DNA of 64,000 nucleotides, from positions 22,256,802 to 22,320,801 of the forward strand of contig NC_045145.1 in the NCBI RefSeq assembly GCF_008831285.2, given 5' to 3'. Under the pieces are notes generated by a model. It was not told the DNA's origin, did no database searches, and saw nothing but the letters and a program-made list of their open reading frames with translations. This document shows, in pieces, positions 11,090 through 22,397 of this stretch; the first letter of the stretch is position 1, and every line of letters starts with the position of its first letter. The translations under genes were made by a program, and so were the position numbers. The stretch is from Nymphaea colorata. Lineage: Eukaryota; Streptophyta; Magnoliopsida; Nymphaeales; Nymphaeaceae.

Positions 11090-12060
11090 GGATCTATGAA
11101 TCGATCGTGGCTTCAACCTTCGCCTTCTTGTTATCGCCCACATAGATGAATCTTTCAACATCATTTGACGTTCAACAATTTATGTGAGTAGTAGCACCCG
11201 AATCTACCCACCAAATGTTTGTGAGTACTGAAGTTAAATTAACCTCATGACAAACCAAAGTGAAAAGTGTATCTTTCCTTTCACGCTACGCGTGATACTT
11301 GATACAATCCTTTTTTATATGACCTTCATCCTTGCAAAAGAAGCAGTCTGATTTACCTTCCTTATGCTTCTTTTGTTTCTTAATGGATGACTGGTCAACT
11401 GCAACTTTCTTAATAGTTTTTCTTTTCTTACTTTTACGCATATTAGCCAAATGAGCACTTTCTATCTTATCATGCTTCAATCTCTTCTCTTCTTCCACAC
11501 AGTGCGAAATAAGCTCATTAAGAGTTCATTTCTCTTTCTGACAGTTATAACTAACTTTAAACTGTTCATACTATAGTGAAAGAGAAAGAAAAACCATATG
11601 CACTATAAAGTCTTCAGATAACTTCAAACCTAGTGTCTGTAATTTTGAAGTAAGATCAGACATTTCCATAATGTGCTCCCATATGTTTCCCTTGCCTTTA
11701 TACTTCAGCGTCACAAGTTTACTCAAAAGAGTGCTTGTTTCATCCTTTTCATTTTTTTAACAAAACGCTTTTCAATTTCTTTGAGAAACACTTTGTTACT
11801 AGCCTTTTCAGTAATTGACCCCCTAAAGTTTTCTGAGAATAATTCTTTATGATCATTAGACATATGCAGTTAGAGCGTTCCCACCGTTCAAAGTTCTGCT
11901 TAACATCATGGGAACTTTTATTTGTTAACTGAGGTGGGGACGACTCTCTAAATGCAAGGTCTAGGTCCATACAACCCAAAACAATCATGACTATTTCTTT
12001 TCAGTCCTTAAAATTCGAACCATTTAACTCAGAAATAGTACTCAAATTTACAGATATCAT
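11090..12060 (-). pseudogene. gag: Copia element A gag-protease remnant
   Basis: Reading from an ATG at 12060-12058, the product runs ISELNGSNFKD, a stop where W is expected, then VMIVLGCMDLDLAF and NFERWERSN: the Copia Gag N-terminal pattern. A CCHC zinc knuckle CFFCKDEGHIKKDC lies at about 11300-11345. Beyond a further frame break the protease active site IWWVDSGAT is readable at about 11180-11215, followed by ERFIYVGDNKKAKVEA. At least one nonsense codon (about 12018) and several frameshifts make it non-functional. Confidence 0.8.
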
Positions 12061-12699
12061 GGAAGCAGAACTCACTGTACAAAGAAAAAAATACCAAAAC
12101 ATGCTCACAATCAATATATGTACAAAGATGAAATAACAAATATAAATGAATTTAAATACAATGGACTAAATATCATCACAGGGTACCGCTGCAACGTTAA
12201 TATGCAATCTTTGGATTGAAATATTAACTGCAAGTGATATTCTTGGTCAACAATGAATATAGATAATTAGCCCTGTCAAATAACGAGTCCATCTTTGGAT
12301 TGACTCACTATTTATATTGAAACCTGAAAATTATGAGATATTCATTGCCTTGCATACTTAATCCTAGCAAGCAACAATCCTCCTTTGGGTTGATCATTAC
12401 TTACATTGTTTAAGTATAATATCATCTAATGTTCGAAACAGACATATTCATACAACAGATGTCACTTTGGTAACATAAAGTACAAATCTACTCATTTTGA
12501 ACAACAGACATGGCCAAATATCAAATTCATAGTCCAAATGTTCATCTATGGTACACCCATAATTTTAATAACATGCAAAACACGATACATATATTAAAAT
12601 TCACATACAAAATTACCTTACATTGAATTCAAAACCAGATCATTCAATGAAATAGACTCAAAAGAGTTCAAAATTTTATAAACCGGTATCATAATTATA

Positions 12700-13100
12700 C
12701 TTAAGTGGGTCAAGAACCACTGCATCGTCAAAAATAGACCGAATCGGTTCTGAAACTCACTGAACCAGTTAAAAAATGGCTAAAATCGGTTCCAAAACTG
12801 AATGAACCGGTCTCAAAAACCCTGAATCGGTCTGATAATCAATTGAACCGGTTTGAAAATAACCCGAACCGGTCTAAAATCAACTGAACTGAATTGAAAA
12901 TAACCATCAGTCTGAAAATCAATTCAACCGGTCTGTAAAGGGTCCGAATCGATAAGAACCGTTTTAATTTTGAATTGAATCGGCTAAAAAAAAAACGAAC
13001 CGGTTCTGAATCGAGTCGAATCGGTCTTAAACCGAATGAACCGGTTTGATTCTCTTCAGAATCGGTTTAAAAAGAACCATTTTACAAAGTTTAAACCGTA
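12700..13100 (-). repeat. AACCGGTT-type repeat cluster in Copia A leader
   Basis: Many near-copies of the self-complementary word AACCGGTT and variants (AATCGGTC, AACCGGTC, AACCGTT) spaced roughly 15-30 bp apart, each followed by 'tgaaa' or 'taaaa'. The same kind of cluster, in the same place relative to the 'gtatggatacgggtc' block, occurs in element B at 27780-28180. Its function is unknown. Confidence 0.8.
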
Positions 13101-13439
13101 TGGATATGGGTCGAGTTCGACATGACCTGATCCGGATCTAAAGAACTGTATTTTCAAAATTTAAACCATATGGATACGGGTCAGTTCTGACATGACCCGA
13201 CCCGGATCCGAAATACTTACCGCCAGAGGTCTCGGGTGGCAAAGTGAAGTCTTTTTTTTTTTTTTTGAAAATCCTTATGGATCTGGGCCGGGTCTATCAT
13301 GACCTCACCCAGGTCCGACCCTCTTGCCGCTCGACGGTTCGCAGGCAGCAACTCCACCGCTCGCCAATTGTAATCACCCCAAATTTTTCAAAAAAAAGAG
13401 GGCTATTAAAATTTTAGGTCTATTATTTTTAGAATAAAT

Positions 13440-13800
13440 TTTAAATCCAAGTTTAGATCCAAATCAAGAATTCCAAACTCAAATTGCAAAGTCGAATTCA
13501 AATTTTGAATTTAGGTTCCAAAACTCCTTTCTCTTGGATTCAAATCTTGAATTCAAATTTCAAATTTTAGCTCTAAAACTCTTTCCTCCTGAATTCAAAT
13601 CCTAAATTCGAATTTTGAATTTTGACTCTAAAATCTTCCCTCTTGAATTCAAATATTGAATTCGAATTTTGAATTTTGGCTCCAAAACTCTTCTCTCTTG
13701 AATTAAATCTTGAATTTGAATTTCGAAATTTGGCTTTAAAAAGTTTTCCCTCTTGAATTCAAATATTGAATTCAAATTTCGAATTTTGGCTCCAAAATTC
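13440..13800 (+). repeat. Tandem 'gaattc/aaatt' repeat in LTR U3
   Basis: Five to six imperfect units of roughly 57 bp, each like 'ttgaattcaaat..tgaatttcgaattttggctccaaaactct', lie immediately upstream of the LTR TATA box. Tandem U3 repeats upstream of the promoter are often enhancer-like in plant LTRs; that role is inferred here. Confidence 0.8.
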
Positions 13801-13802
13801 TC

Positions 13803-13810
13803 TATAAATA
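13803..13810 (+). promoter_or_regulatory. LTR TATA box
   Basis: TATAAATA directly downstream of the U3 tandem repeats and conserved in position with the LTR copy at 2585. It fits the retrotransposon's own promoter. Confidence 0.55.
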
Positions 13811-15272
13811 CCCTCAACTTCTCCCCTCTTAAGCAAGAGTTAGCCTTGGAAGAAACCCTAGAGTATTCTCAGTTGAAGACTTAGGGTTTCTCTTGAGTTC
13901 TTTCTCTCTCCCTTTTCCGCTTTTCATTTCTCTTCATCTTCAACATCTTGGGAGTTTCATTCAAGGTAAGTCCAAGATCATTAAAAAAAAAGAGGGATCA
14001 TTTCCAATATCAATCACATTCGAGGTAATTAATCTTCCTCTATTTCTATTTTCGTTTTTTCTTCTCTCCATGGCATTTTCAATATCATTCATATCCGAGG
14101 TATGTAAACCCCTATTTTTATTTCCTCCTTTTTCTTCTTGTCGTCTTCCCATGGCCATGCAAGATAGCTCAAATGATCCTGAATCAAGAGCTACTCTTGA
14201 GTGCACCGGGAGTATGAACAAGACAGAACAAAATTCATATCTTCATTTATCTCCAAAAATATACTTGATCTATTGTCTTCATTTATTTTCTGTTCTTTCA
14301 ATATCTTACCATTTAAGATTTTAATTTTTTATTTGCCGACTTCATTAAGACTACAAACCAAGTAATGACCCAATATTGAATTCATGCTTGATAGGTCTAC
14401 GATCCCAATCCATTTTAAATTTTTTTTCTTTCATATATATAATATTTACAAAAATCAAAAATCTTATATGTATGTTGTGGTAGGAATGACTTTAGATGAA
14501 TGTTGTGGTAGGAATGTTTTACATTCTTCTAATCATATAGGATAAATGCATCCATGCATTCTCACCCACTTTATTTCACTTATGATCATAAGCACATCTC
14601 CAAAAGAACTTAAGCAAGAGGGGATTGAGCTCTAACTAGGTGGTAACCGAATTAGAACAAAATCTCAAACCTACTTAAAGTGATAAGAGAACTCTAAAGT
14701 GATTTCAAAATGATTTCACAAGCTTTTCAAATGATATTTACTAATTCCGCTTTTTCCTCAAAATATTTCACATTTTCAAGCAACTCTTCAAGAGTCTTTT
14801 GAAAAATTTCAAACATCAAACTTTCAATATTTTCTACACTGCATATAAAATAAAAATGATGTTTAAGTTAAAATGAAATGCATCAATGATGAAATAGCCC
14901 TTGGATTGATTACTCCCGGTAAAGGTGCCGGGAACGGTCAACCCTCGTACCAATGGGCAAGTCCCTTTTCTTTTTTATTTTAAAACAAACCTCATTTTTC
15001 TGGAGCATTCCAAAACCAATGAAAATTTTGAGATGCAAACACCAACCGATTTGAAGCGAATGGTGGAATGCCTCCGGCAGGCCACCCAACAGTGTGGGTC
15101 GCAGCCGGCGGGTCGCGCCAGGACGGCCGGAAACCGTCCATCGCCTATCGGCGACCGTTGTCCGCCAAAACGGCCGGCCCGACCAAAAAGCAAATGCACA
15201 AATTCATCCAAGAAATTGTGCCAATACAACCACAAATAACCCAAAAATTCAACGATTCAACAATGAACATAG

Positions 15273-15284
15273 TCTCTGATACCA
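15273..15284 (-). other. Primer-binding site of Copia A (tRNA-iMet 3' end)
   Basis: Minus strand reads TGGTATCAGAGA, the standard plant Copia PBS complementary to the 3' end of initiator tRNA-Met, separated from the LTR end by the usual dinucleotide (AT). It fixes the 5' LTR boundary at 15287. Confidence 0.9.
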
Positions 15285-15286
15285 AT

Positions 15287-15778
15287 TGACGGGAAGATTT
15301 TTCACATGTATATACAAACAAACGAATATGCCCTAAACAGGATCATGTTCATACTAAATCGTTGAAACAAAACTTTAAACTGTAGCGGAAGCGTACCTGA
15401 TTCTATCTGAACAAATGGACAATCGGATTGTAGTAGGATCTTCCAAGGTCTGTGTGGTGCACGCGTGGTCTCTTTCAAATGGGGAAGAGGCAATCCTAGA
15501 AACCAATGTTTCAAGCAACCATTGTACGACCCCAAGGACTACTACCATTTTATATTATTGGCAATTACGGATTCAACCTATCAAAGAGTCCGTAATTACA
15601 TACAGGTATATATATATTACAAAATTACCCCATACCATATTAAATGACGTAATATCCCAAAATGCAATCACTTAAGTGGATATTTACATTAAGATAGTCA
15701 TAATATCTGAAATTCCTTGTAAACATATATTGATCCATTAAATGATCCTTACATATGTACCTTAAGAATGCCTTTACA
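15287..15778 (-). repeat. 5' LTR of Copia A
   Basis: The plus strand runs from TGACGGGAAG, adjacent to the PBS, to CTTTACA, where LIM-gene coding sequence starts, so the minus-strand LTR would be TGTAAAGGC...CCCGTCA (492 bp). No second copy lies in the window. The outer edge is set by the host exon boundary and by the TG..CA rule. It bears no resemblance to the LTR of element B despite their shared leader. Confidence 0.7.
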
Positions 15779-15917
15779 GTGATGGCAACGAAAGCAGGCT
15801 TTATGGTTGACTTTGTGCTTTATGGTAGACTTTGTTCTCTGCTGTAAGGTGATCCACCAAGTAGACTGTCTTCTCACAAGCTCTGCACTTTTGCATCGTA
15901 CCAGCAAAAGTAGCCAT
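15779..15917 (-). pseudogene. WLIM (two-LIM-domain actin-bundling protein) first-exon remnant
   Basis: Starts at ATG 15917 with MATFAGTMQKC, then ACEKTVYLVDHLTAENKVYHKA, the N-terminus of plant WLIM/LIM proteins that bind and bundle actin filaments. A 19-bp tandem duplication (15798-15816 and 15817-15835) breaks the frame. With one unit skipped, the sequence continues CFRCHH, the expected zinc-binding residues of LIM domain 1. The exon then ends abruptly at 15778/15779, within the next Cys codon, where Copia A's LTR begins. No later LIM exons are in the window. It is therefore a gene disrupted by insertion and frameshift. Confidence 0.85.
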
Positions 15918-16230
15918 CTCCAAGGCTTCCCGCTTTACTTTCCTCGACAGAATTAATAAAACCCAAGAAAATTCTTGAGCCCCTGTTCCACTCCGGCGAA
16001 CAAGAGAAAAGGGGAGTGGTTGGAAATAGTGCGTAGCGAAGATTTTGTTTGTTCCTGATGGGCTACAGCTCAACAATGAGGGGAAAAGAATTGAAACCAA
16101 TAATGACAGGCAGTAAAGACGAGACGGACTCTAGATCTTTGCTTAAATCGTCTTTCAATTTTTTGTGTTTTTCTTTTTGATGTGGTGGGTCCCTTGGAGC
16201 AGCCTTACAGGTGGGGCTTTCACATTCTCA

Positions 16231-16236
16231 TTTATA
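16231..16236 (-). promoter_or_regulatory. Possible TATA box of the broken WLIM gene
   Basis: Minus strand reads TGTATAAATGAGA about 315 bp upstream of the LIM ATG, leaving room for a 5' UTR or leader intron. Only the motif supports it. Confidence 0.35.
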
Positions 16237-16249
16237 CAGCACCCATTGA

Positions 16250-17111
16250 TCATTGCCAAGTTCTAATGTTTAAAACTTTTTGTTTCTTACTGTGCTTGAA
16301 AAGCGTTTGTTCAGGTCGAGTAACAATTGGATTCATATTCAGTTGCTGGTCAGATTCTCATGTGAAAAATATAAACCCAGATGCATTGAGAAATCTGCTG
16401 ATATTTTCTAATGCATGTGGCATGAAGTGTCTAGTCATAAGATAAAACTAACAAGAGTTCGAATAATGCTGCTGTTGACTAAACTGAAGACCTTCGAAGT
16501 TCAATACTAGAACTGTTCTCATATTTAATAGGAAGTAAAAGCCTCAACTTACCTCCCCAAAAAAAAAAAAAAATACAGTCATTCGACGTTTGTATTATTA
16601 TTTCATAGTGAAGAATTTCATAGTGAAGAAGTTGTTCTCAGGCATCTTGAACTTTCATAGGTATCATAAAGACTACTTCTCACCTACCGTCAAAAGGGGG
16701 CGGTCTATCAGAAAGTACAATTATTGATAATTTTCAATATATATATATATATATATATGTGAAAATTTTAACAATGATTCTTTTTAGGATTACTGAAACA
16801 TCTAACCAATAACCAATACAGTTTGATTATTATGATGAATTGTTAAAAAAAATAAAAAAAAGATGACAAATATGTTCATCATGTAGGTTACATACGGTAG
16901 TTTTTCGAAGTCACCTAACCGTCTAACCAATACCATTCAATTCACCATGATCAATGGTTAAAGAAAGACAAAAAAAAATGATGGGTATTTTCATCATGTA
17001 GGTTTAATTATCACTTTTTTCTTTTTGTTTTTCTTTAAACTATTCGTATGCTTCAAATAAACAATCTGGTTAGATGACATACTATTCGTTTACATATTTT
17101 TTCTTTTTCTT

Positions 17112-17193
<82 letters not shown>

Positions 17194-17341
17194 CTTTCTT
17201 TACCATTTTATGTTTTTAAAAATTGTCACAAAGGGTGCATTGTTGATTGCTAGTTACTTGATTATAGTTTTTAATGACAGGCACTTTTTGCAACAGTTTT
17301 TAACAACATAAAATTTAATGAAAAAGGCCATCAACTCACAG

Positions 17342-17399
<58 letters not shown>

Positions 17400-18241
17400 C
17401 AAGAAAAAATATGTAAACGAATAGTAAAAAATAAAAATATTCATCACTTTTTTAATTCAATCATCCATAACCATAGAACAAACGGCCATATAAGGGAGGT
17501 AGATTATTCTAGGTGGTTCAATTATATACCTAAAAGTGATAAAAAGACCACCATTGATGTTATCTTAAAAGCAAAAACCTGCACAGACGAGAATCATGGG
17601 GTAACAAAAAAGTTTTGATGATTTGCTTTTGATAAGAAGTTCTGCTTATTCTTTGTGTCGTTATCTTGGCCTTGATGTATTGTTGGATCATCAGCAAAAG
17701 CCAAAACTTTAGGTAAGAAGGGACACGTTGTGTGGTAAAAAAAAAAAAAAAAAAAACCTTATAAATTAGGCTAAGAAATTATATAAGATAGTGTAAAATA
17801 CACATACGTATATATATATATATATTGCCAACAATTAAACAAAACAAAGTTGCTTTAAATTATAAATATTAACCGTGCAAAAGAATTTATGGATGTCTAT
17901 CCTAGCAATTGCACAAATTGATTAAACATGATATATTTATGCTGAGTTACCAACAATTGGATCCATAAATAGGGTGGAGACTATAGCTTTTTATTCATTT
18001 ACTTCTTCACTTAGTTTTTTTTTATATTATTCCACAACAATCCTTTCCACCCCAAAATTGGAGAATCACAAAAAGGGGGAGGAAAACTTGAAAACATAAT
18101 TTCAAATTTAAACTGATTTTACTTAATTTTCAGGCACACACAGACAAAATTAATGTTTTTTTTTGCTTTCATGAAATCGGTTCAGGATCTTCTACCTATT
18201 TTCAAAAAAAAAAAACATCCACTATCTTAGATCCAGCTAAC
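16250..18241. other. AT-rich spacer with direct repeats and microsatellites
   Basis: No genes are supported. A direct repeat of about 120 bp (about 16790-16900 and 16910-17015) shares 'catctaaccaata' / 'cgtctaaccaata' and 'ttcatcatgtaggtt'. AT arrays occur at 16737-16759 and 17813-17825, and poly(A) at 17740. The MITE-like element at 17081-17425 lies within this interval. Confidence 0.6.
17081..17425. mobile_element. 345-bp MITE-like element with perfect 25-bp terminal inverted repeats
   Basis: 17081-17105 and 17401-17425 are exact reverse complements (ACTATTCGTTTACATATT...). Immediately inside each arm lies a long (AT)n array (about 17108-17189 and 17346-17398), surrounding a core of about 155 bp that encodes nothing. 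If the outer A/T pair is counted as a TA target duplication, the termini would be CTATTCG, which would fit a Tc1/mariner-like MITE. The superfamily is inference. Confidence 0.6.
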
Positions 18242-18249
18242 TTTTCATC

Positions 18250-18937
18250 TATGATACCTGGGTGCGGCAGTTTTGGTCTCGCGCGGTGCGGGTGCGGATT
18301 CGGGTGCGGGTGCACCTCCGGTGCGCACCCAAATGGGTCCAATAAGAGTCGGGTGTGGTCAGCCGCACCCGGCTAAAATCGTCTATTTTCGACTCGCACC
18401 CGACTCGCGTTTGACCTGAGTCGGGTGTGGTCAAAGGCGAGAAAGTCTACTTTGGTCCAATTTTTAGGGTTTTTTTTGTAAGTTTTTAATAAAGTCGATG
18501 GTTGCCTCTTCTTCGTCCCTCTTCTTCCACCTTTCCCTCTTCGACCCTTCTTCTTCTTCTTCGACCTTCATCCCTCTTAGTCCCTTCTTCTTCTTCTTCC
18601 CTCTTCTATACGTCGCATTGGGTGGAGCCAACGAACTCGTCGCTTGCAGCTTGTAGGGCAGGATGACTGTATGAACTGTGATTCTGTGAACTCAAAACTA
18701 AAGTATATTTTTTATTGAATTGATGATTCATACTCATATCATGATTAGCAAATTGCAATTTTCATCTTGTTATTTAATAATTTTGTTAGTTTATTGACAA
18801 ATTTTTGTCATATATATTATATATATATTATTATATTAAATTAATAATAATAATAAAATACTCTCGCCGCACCGCCGCACAAAAATTTTTTGAGATATGC
18901 CACACTAGCACCCGCACCCAACACTCAGGTGACATAG
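18250..18937. mobile_element. Non-autonomous hAT-like element (about 690 bp)
   Basis: Flanked by an 8-bp direct repeat ttttcatc (18242-18249 and 18939-18946), the target-duplication length of hAT transposons. Imperfect terminal inverted repeats are TATGATACCTGGGTG and, reversed, TATGTCACCTGAGTG. The subterminal regions are dense in GGGTGCGGGTGC-type words in opposite orientations. The interior is a pyrimidine-rich 'cttcttc' stretch and AT-rich DNA with no transposase. A fragment of the same right end is at 48150-48252. Confidence 0.7.
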
Positions 18938-18946
18938 CTTTTCATC

Positions 18947-20489
18947 GCAGTCTGTGATGCCCACCAAATGCATAACATTTAGGGCTGCAGAGGAGTCAGC
19001 TTGAGATCGACTTGAACTCATTCATGAAAACTCGACTTGAGCTCGATTCGTTTCTTGAATTTGATGCTATCGAGCTCGCTCATTAAATCAAAACTGGAGC
19101 TCAATTCGTTTTTCAAACTTGAGGCTCTATTGTTGAGTCGATGTGAAGCAGTTCAACCCGTGTGCAGGCCTAACCACACCGGTTCTTGCAACGGCGACGA
19201 GGTCATAAGCAAATGGCAGCGATCACAGAAATAAACTATTTCCATATTTCTTTACTCATAATAATGAGAGCGCGAGCTGCATCGGGAATCGGACGTGTTC
19301 TTCAGTTGCTAGATTGAATCCTTCTTATTTTAGTAGTTGATGCCTGATGGAGGTTCCTTCTCCACTTATTTAATAGTTTAGATTGTTGAAAAATAAAATC
19401 AAGGTAAGTTTCTCAGTTAGGTCAATAATTTCCTTCAGCTGTTTCCAAACGGGGTTTATCGGACGTTCAAATTCTCCGACCTGCAAGGTTAAACTTCCGT
19501 TTTTACTTATCACCTTTATGGTTGTTCTTTTATGATAATGATAAAAAAAAAACTTTTACCAATCTGACAAAGGAAGGAGACAAAAAATGTTATTCATTTC
19601 AAGGAAGCCAAAAATCCTTTTTACTGGGGGGCGCCAAAAAAATTTTTAGTGAGGGTGCTTAAAGAAAGAATATATAAGGAGTGTTTGGATCACTCCTTTT
19701 TTCCCACCTTAAGATTGGGGATCCTAAAAAAAAAAAACTGAAAACTACCCCTAAAATAAAAAAATATGTAACAAAAAATAAAGAATGTAATGTATGTTTA
19801 GTGGGAGACCTTTAATTAAGTTAATTTCAACCCTGTCATTGTTCCTTTTGAGTCTTTCATCAACGTTATAAACCTTGGTAGTTAGGTTCACCTTTGTCTG
19901 GCACACACACACACACATATAGTTTTGAGGATGAAGATCCAATAAGTTTTGGCAACCTTGATAGTCTTAAAGTACAGATGATGAGGAAACGGAAGACTTG
20001 GTTTGGGCCCTTTCTGGTTTTAACTTGTGATTTTGTTTCACATCTCTCTCTTTATAAACAGCGCAACCGGTCAGGTTGGATGATGTAGAGCATGGTCATA
20101 AAAAATGCACTTAAAAAAAGCCGTGAAAAATTAAATTGCCGTTTAAAACTTTAAAAAATACATTTTTTATGAAAAAGATTCACAACAGAAAAAAACGCGT
20201 TTTTAATGTGTTTTTTCACTTTTTCATTTTTTTTTTAGTGTCGAACAGTTTTTTTTTTTTCATTTTCTGTTTCTTTTGTTGCAATTATACTCAGCTTTTG
20301 ATGTTTGTGTTATTATTTTCTCACTTATTTTATTTTCTCCTTATTTTTAGTTTTTTTTAACTTTTAAAAATTTATCGTATTTTTCCTACTTTTTTTAAGT
20401 TTGCCGTATTATACATGAGAAAAACTCATCATTTAAACTTTAAAACTTTATTTGTAACTATGGTGTATAATAACCACATGTCATCCGTT
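18947..20489. other. Spacer with a degraded 'gagctcga' repeat
   Basis: 18985-19180 contains the motif series 'gagatcgacttgaactc', 'gagctcgattcg', 'gagctcaattcg', typical of short dispersed plant elements; a fragment with similar wording is at 2459-2520. The remainder (19200-20489) has poly(A)/poly(T) runs. The T-rich open frame at 20136-20360 is low complexity. No gene is seen. Confidence 0.5.
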
Positions 20490-21770
20490 AAAGACTAAGA
20501 GAACATTATCCTGATGGTATTGAAGAACGTTGATCTTGCAATTAAGAGTGTCGCTGTGAAGGTCCAGTGGTCTGGTTCTTACCTCCCCATCCCCATCCCC
20601 ACCTTCACCCCCTCTCTCATTAATGTTCCCAAAATGTGATATTATAATTTAACCGAGATGCTCGTTTTAAAGAAAATTATGTGATGGTAAATTACTCTGT
20701 TTCTAATCCTGAGTAGCCAGTAAAAGTAGCAGACCAAAGGAAAATGGCTCCATCAGCCGGTTTTTGTCATCTTTCTCATGAGAAAAATTTTAAGCCCACT
20801 GTTCAACTGGTTTTGTCTTTTATCAGTTCATATTTTATTTCCAGCTTTCCATTTTGGTCAATAATATTATAGTAACTTTCTCTTACCTTTCACATTTTCC
20901 AAGGCCGTTAAGACAAATATTGTTGCCACATGTTGAAGGTCTTATAAGACAAGAGATGGAGTCCAAGTTTGTTGATCATAAAAGTTATACCTGGGGAGAT
21001 TATTGAATCTGCTTTCTAATCCCTATTATCAACAATGTTATCCAATCGGTGTACTAATAAGGTGTAGCATTGCTGGTTGGATAATTGCTGGCTGCATAAG
21101 CAGTCGCATAAAAGGTATATCAACATTTTGATTTCAATGTAATAATTCACTTGATTGAAAATGATGGAATTACAAAACTGTAGTTGACGGGTGTATCATT
21201 TTTCACTCAAGTCACAACAACATTACATGTAAGGAGAATGAAAGAAACTTTGAACATCTTTTCTGAATGATGGGTTGTTAACCTCATTCTCTTCATCCAA
21301 CCTGATTTTTAAAGCTTTACTGTTGCTTTCCTGGAGTCCTTTTGACCCGGCAACATGATATGCCAGCCAATTTGGGGTCACCATGCGTCCTTTTGTTGAG
21401 AAATTAATAGTATTAAATATATGTTTATATATATATTATATAACAATTCGTCTGTCTTTCTTTGTCCTCTTCTTGAACGTTAGTAAATGCCAACATATGC
21501 ACTGACAAGCGACGATTTTGAGCCAGTTTTCCAGAAATCAAAATTTGAACCTAATCGGGTGGGATATTGATGCTCTGAATCCTTGGATTCCGACTGAATG
21601 GGTTGTTAATTGGCAAAAAAAAATATTATATTATTTATGAAATGCCGCACATTAATAGTTAGATCACATATATCTTTTAGTTAGATTTTATAATCATCCC
21701 GCACCATCACTGGAAAACATGTTTTCAAGTGGTTATTTTAGGTTTGCCAGAAAGCAGATAGCATGAGGTG
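20490..21770. repeat. Segmental duplication, copy 1, middle part
   Basis: 20650-21080 matches 57640-58010 (shared 'cataagacaagagatggagt'-type wording near 20940 and 57880). 20490-20690 matches 58130-58290, and 21640-21770 matches 58345-58465 ('attaatagttagatcaca'). In copy 2 the order is partly rearranged: the 20490-20690 homologue lies downstream of the 20650-21080 homologue. No gene is seen. Confidence 0.8.
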
Positions 21771-22397
21771 ACTGTTGTGCTACTCGTGTTGGCAGATTTG
21801 AATGGCTGCCCTGCACCCTCAACATGGCTGCCTTGGATGAAAGGGGTAGAGTGAGTTTTTGCAGCCAAGGATGACTTGCCTAGGCATCCTGAATATTAGG
21901 AAGCCTATGCTTGCATTATGTAATCTTGACATAGCACATCAGACATTGTTTCCAACTCTGTCGGGATTTTTTCTTATAAAGTTGAACAGAAGGCGTTGTT
22001 TTATAAAGTTAATTAGATGGTTATGAGATAGAAGGCTCCCCCTGTTTTCTGTAGCAGCAACTCAAAAGGGCGGATGAACACTATAGTACCGATACTCCAA
22101 ACATGCAGATATGTTCCAAGAAAATTCGATCTGGGTTTTTGATATAAGCTTCTATCTCCTATTTAGATCTCATGCCCTCATACAACGTGGGCTTCACAGT
22201 TGTTAAACAGGAAAAATATTTATGATATAGTGTCTTGTAAAATGTCAGGGATATTGTGTTAGTACTCTTTTTTCTTGTTTATCCTCCTCCTCCTCCTTTC
22301 TTGTTTGATCTTGCTGTTGGAATCACCTTTGCACGTTTCTGTTGTGGCAGGTCTGTTGTCAAATATATTTCAAAGATGCAGTTAGACAAGTGAATGC

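Larger units (their letters stand above)
13369..15041 (+). mobile_element. Solo gypsy-type LTR nested in Copia A leader
   Basis: Begins TGTAATCACCCC (13369) and ends GATGCAAACA (15041). It is flanked by ccaat (13364-13368) and ccaac (15042-15046), a 5-bp target duplication with one mismatch. Element A's leader continues on both sides. Inside are an AT-rich tandem repeat, a TATA box and a leader resembling an LTR R/U5. No gag or pol is present, so it is best read as a solo LTR of about 1.67 kb left by LTR-LTR recombination. A diverged relative is at 2545-5235. Confidence 0.75.
11090..15778 (-). mobile_element. Copia element A, 3'-truncated, inserted in a WLIM exon
   Basis: In minus-strand order: a 5' LTR (15287-15778), a conventional initiator-tRNA PBS (15273-15284), a GC-rich leader, a leader section with AACCGGTT-type repeats (12700-13100), gag, and the start of protease, ending near 11090. 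Reverse transcriptase, integrase and the 3' LTR are missing. The leader and Gag resemble those of element B (22985-29387), for example the 'ggccacccaac' block at 15080 versus 28590 and the CFFCK..GH zinc knuckle. A solo LTR (13369-15041) is nested in the leader. The right edge falls inside coding sequence of a LIM-domain gene. Confidence 0.8.

Noticed and set aside
13440-13800. Regular repeats considered as a CRISPR-like array
   Set aside because: Imperfect contiguous tandem units without distinct spacers, inside a plant LTR; ordinary U3 tandem repeats.
20136-20360. 74-codon Phe-rich open frame
   Set aside because: Produced by poly(T) runs.
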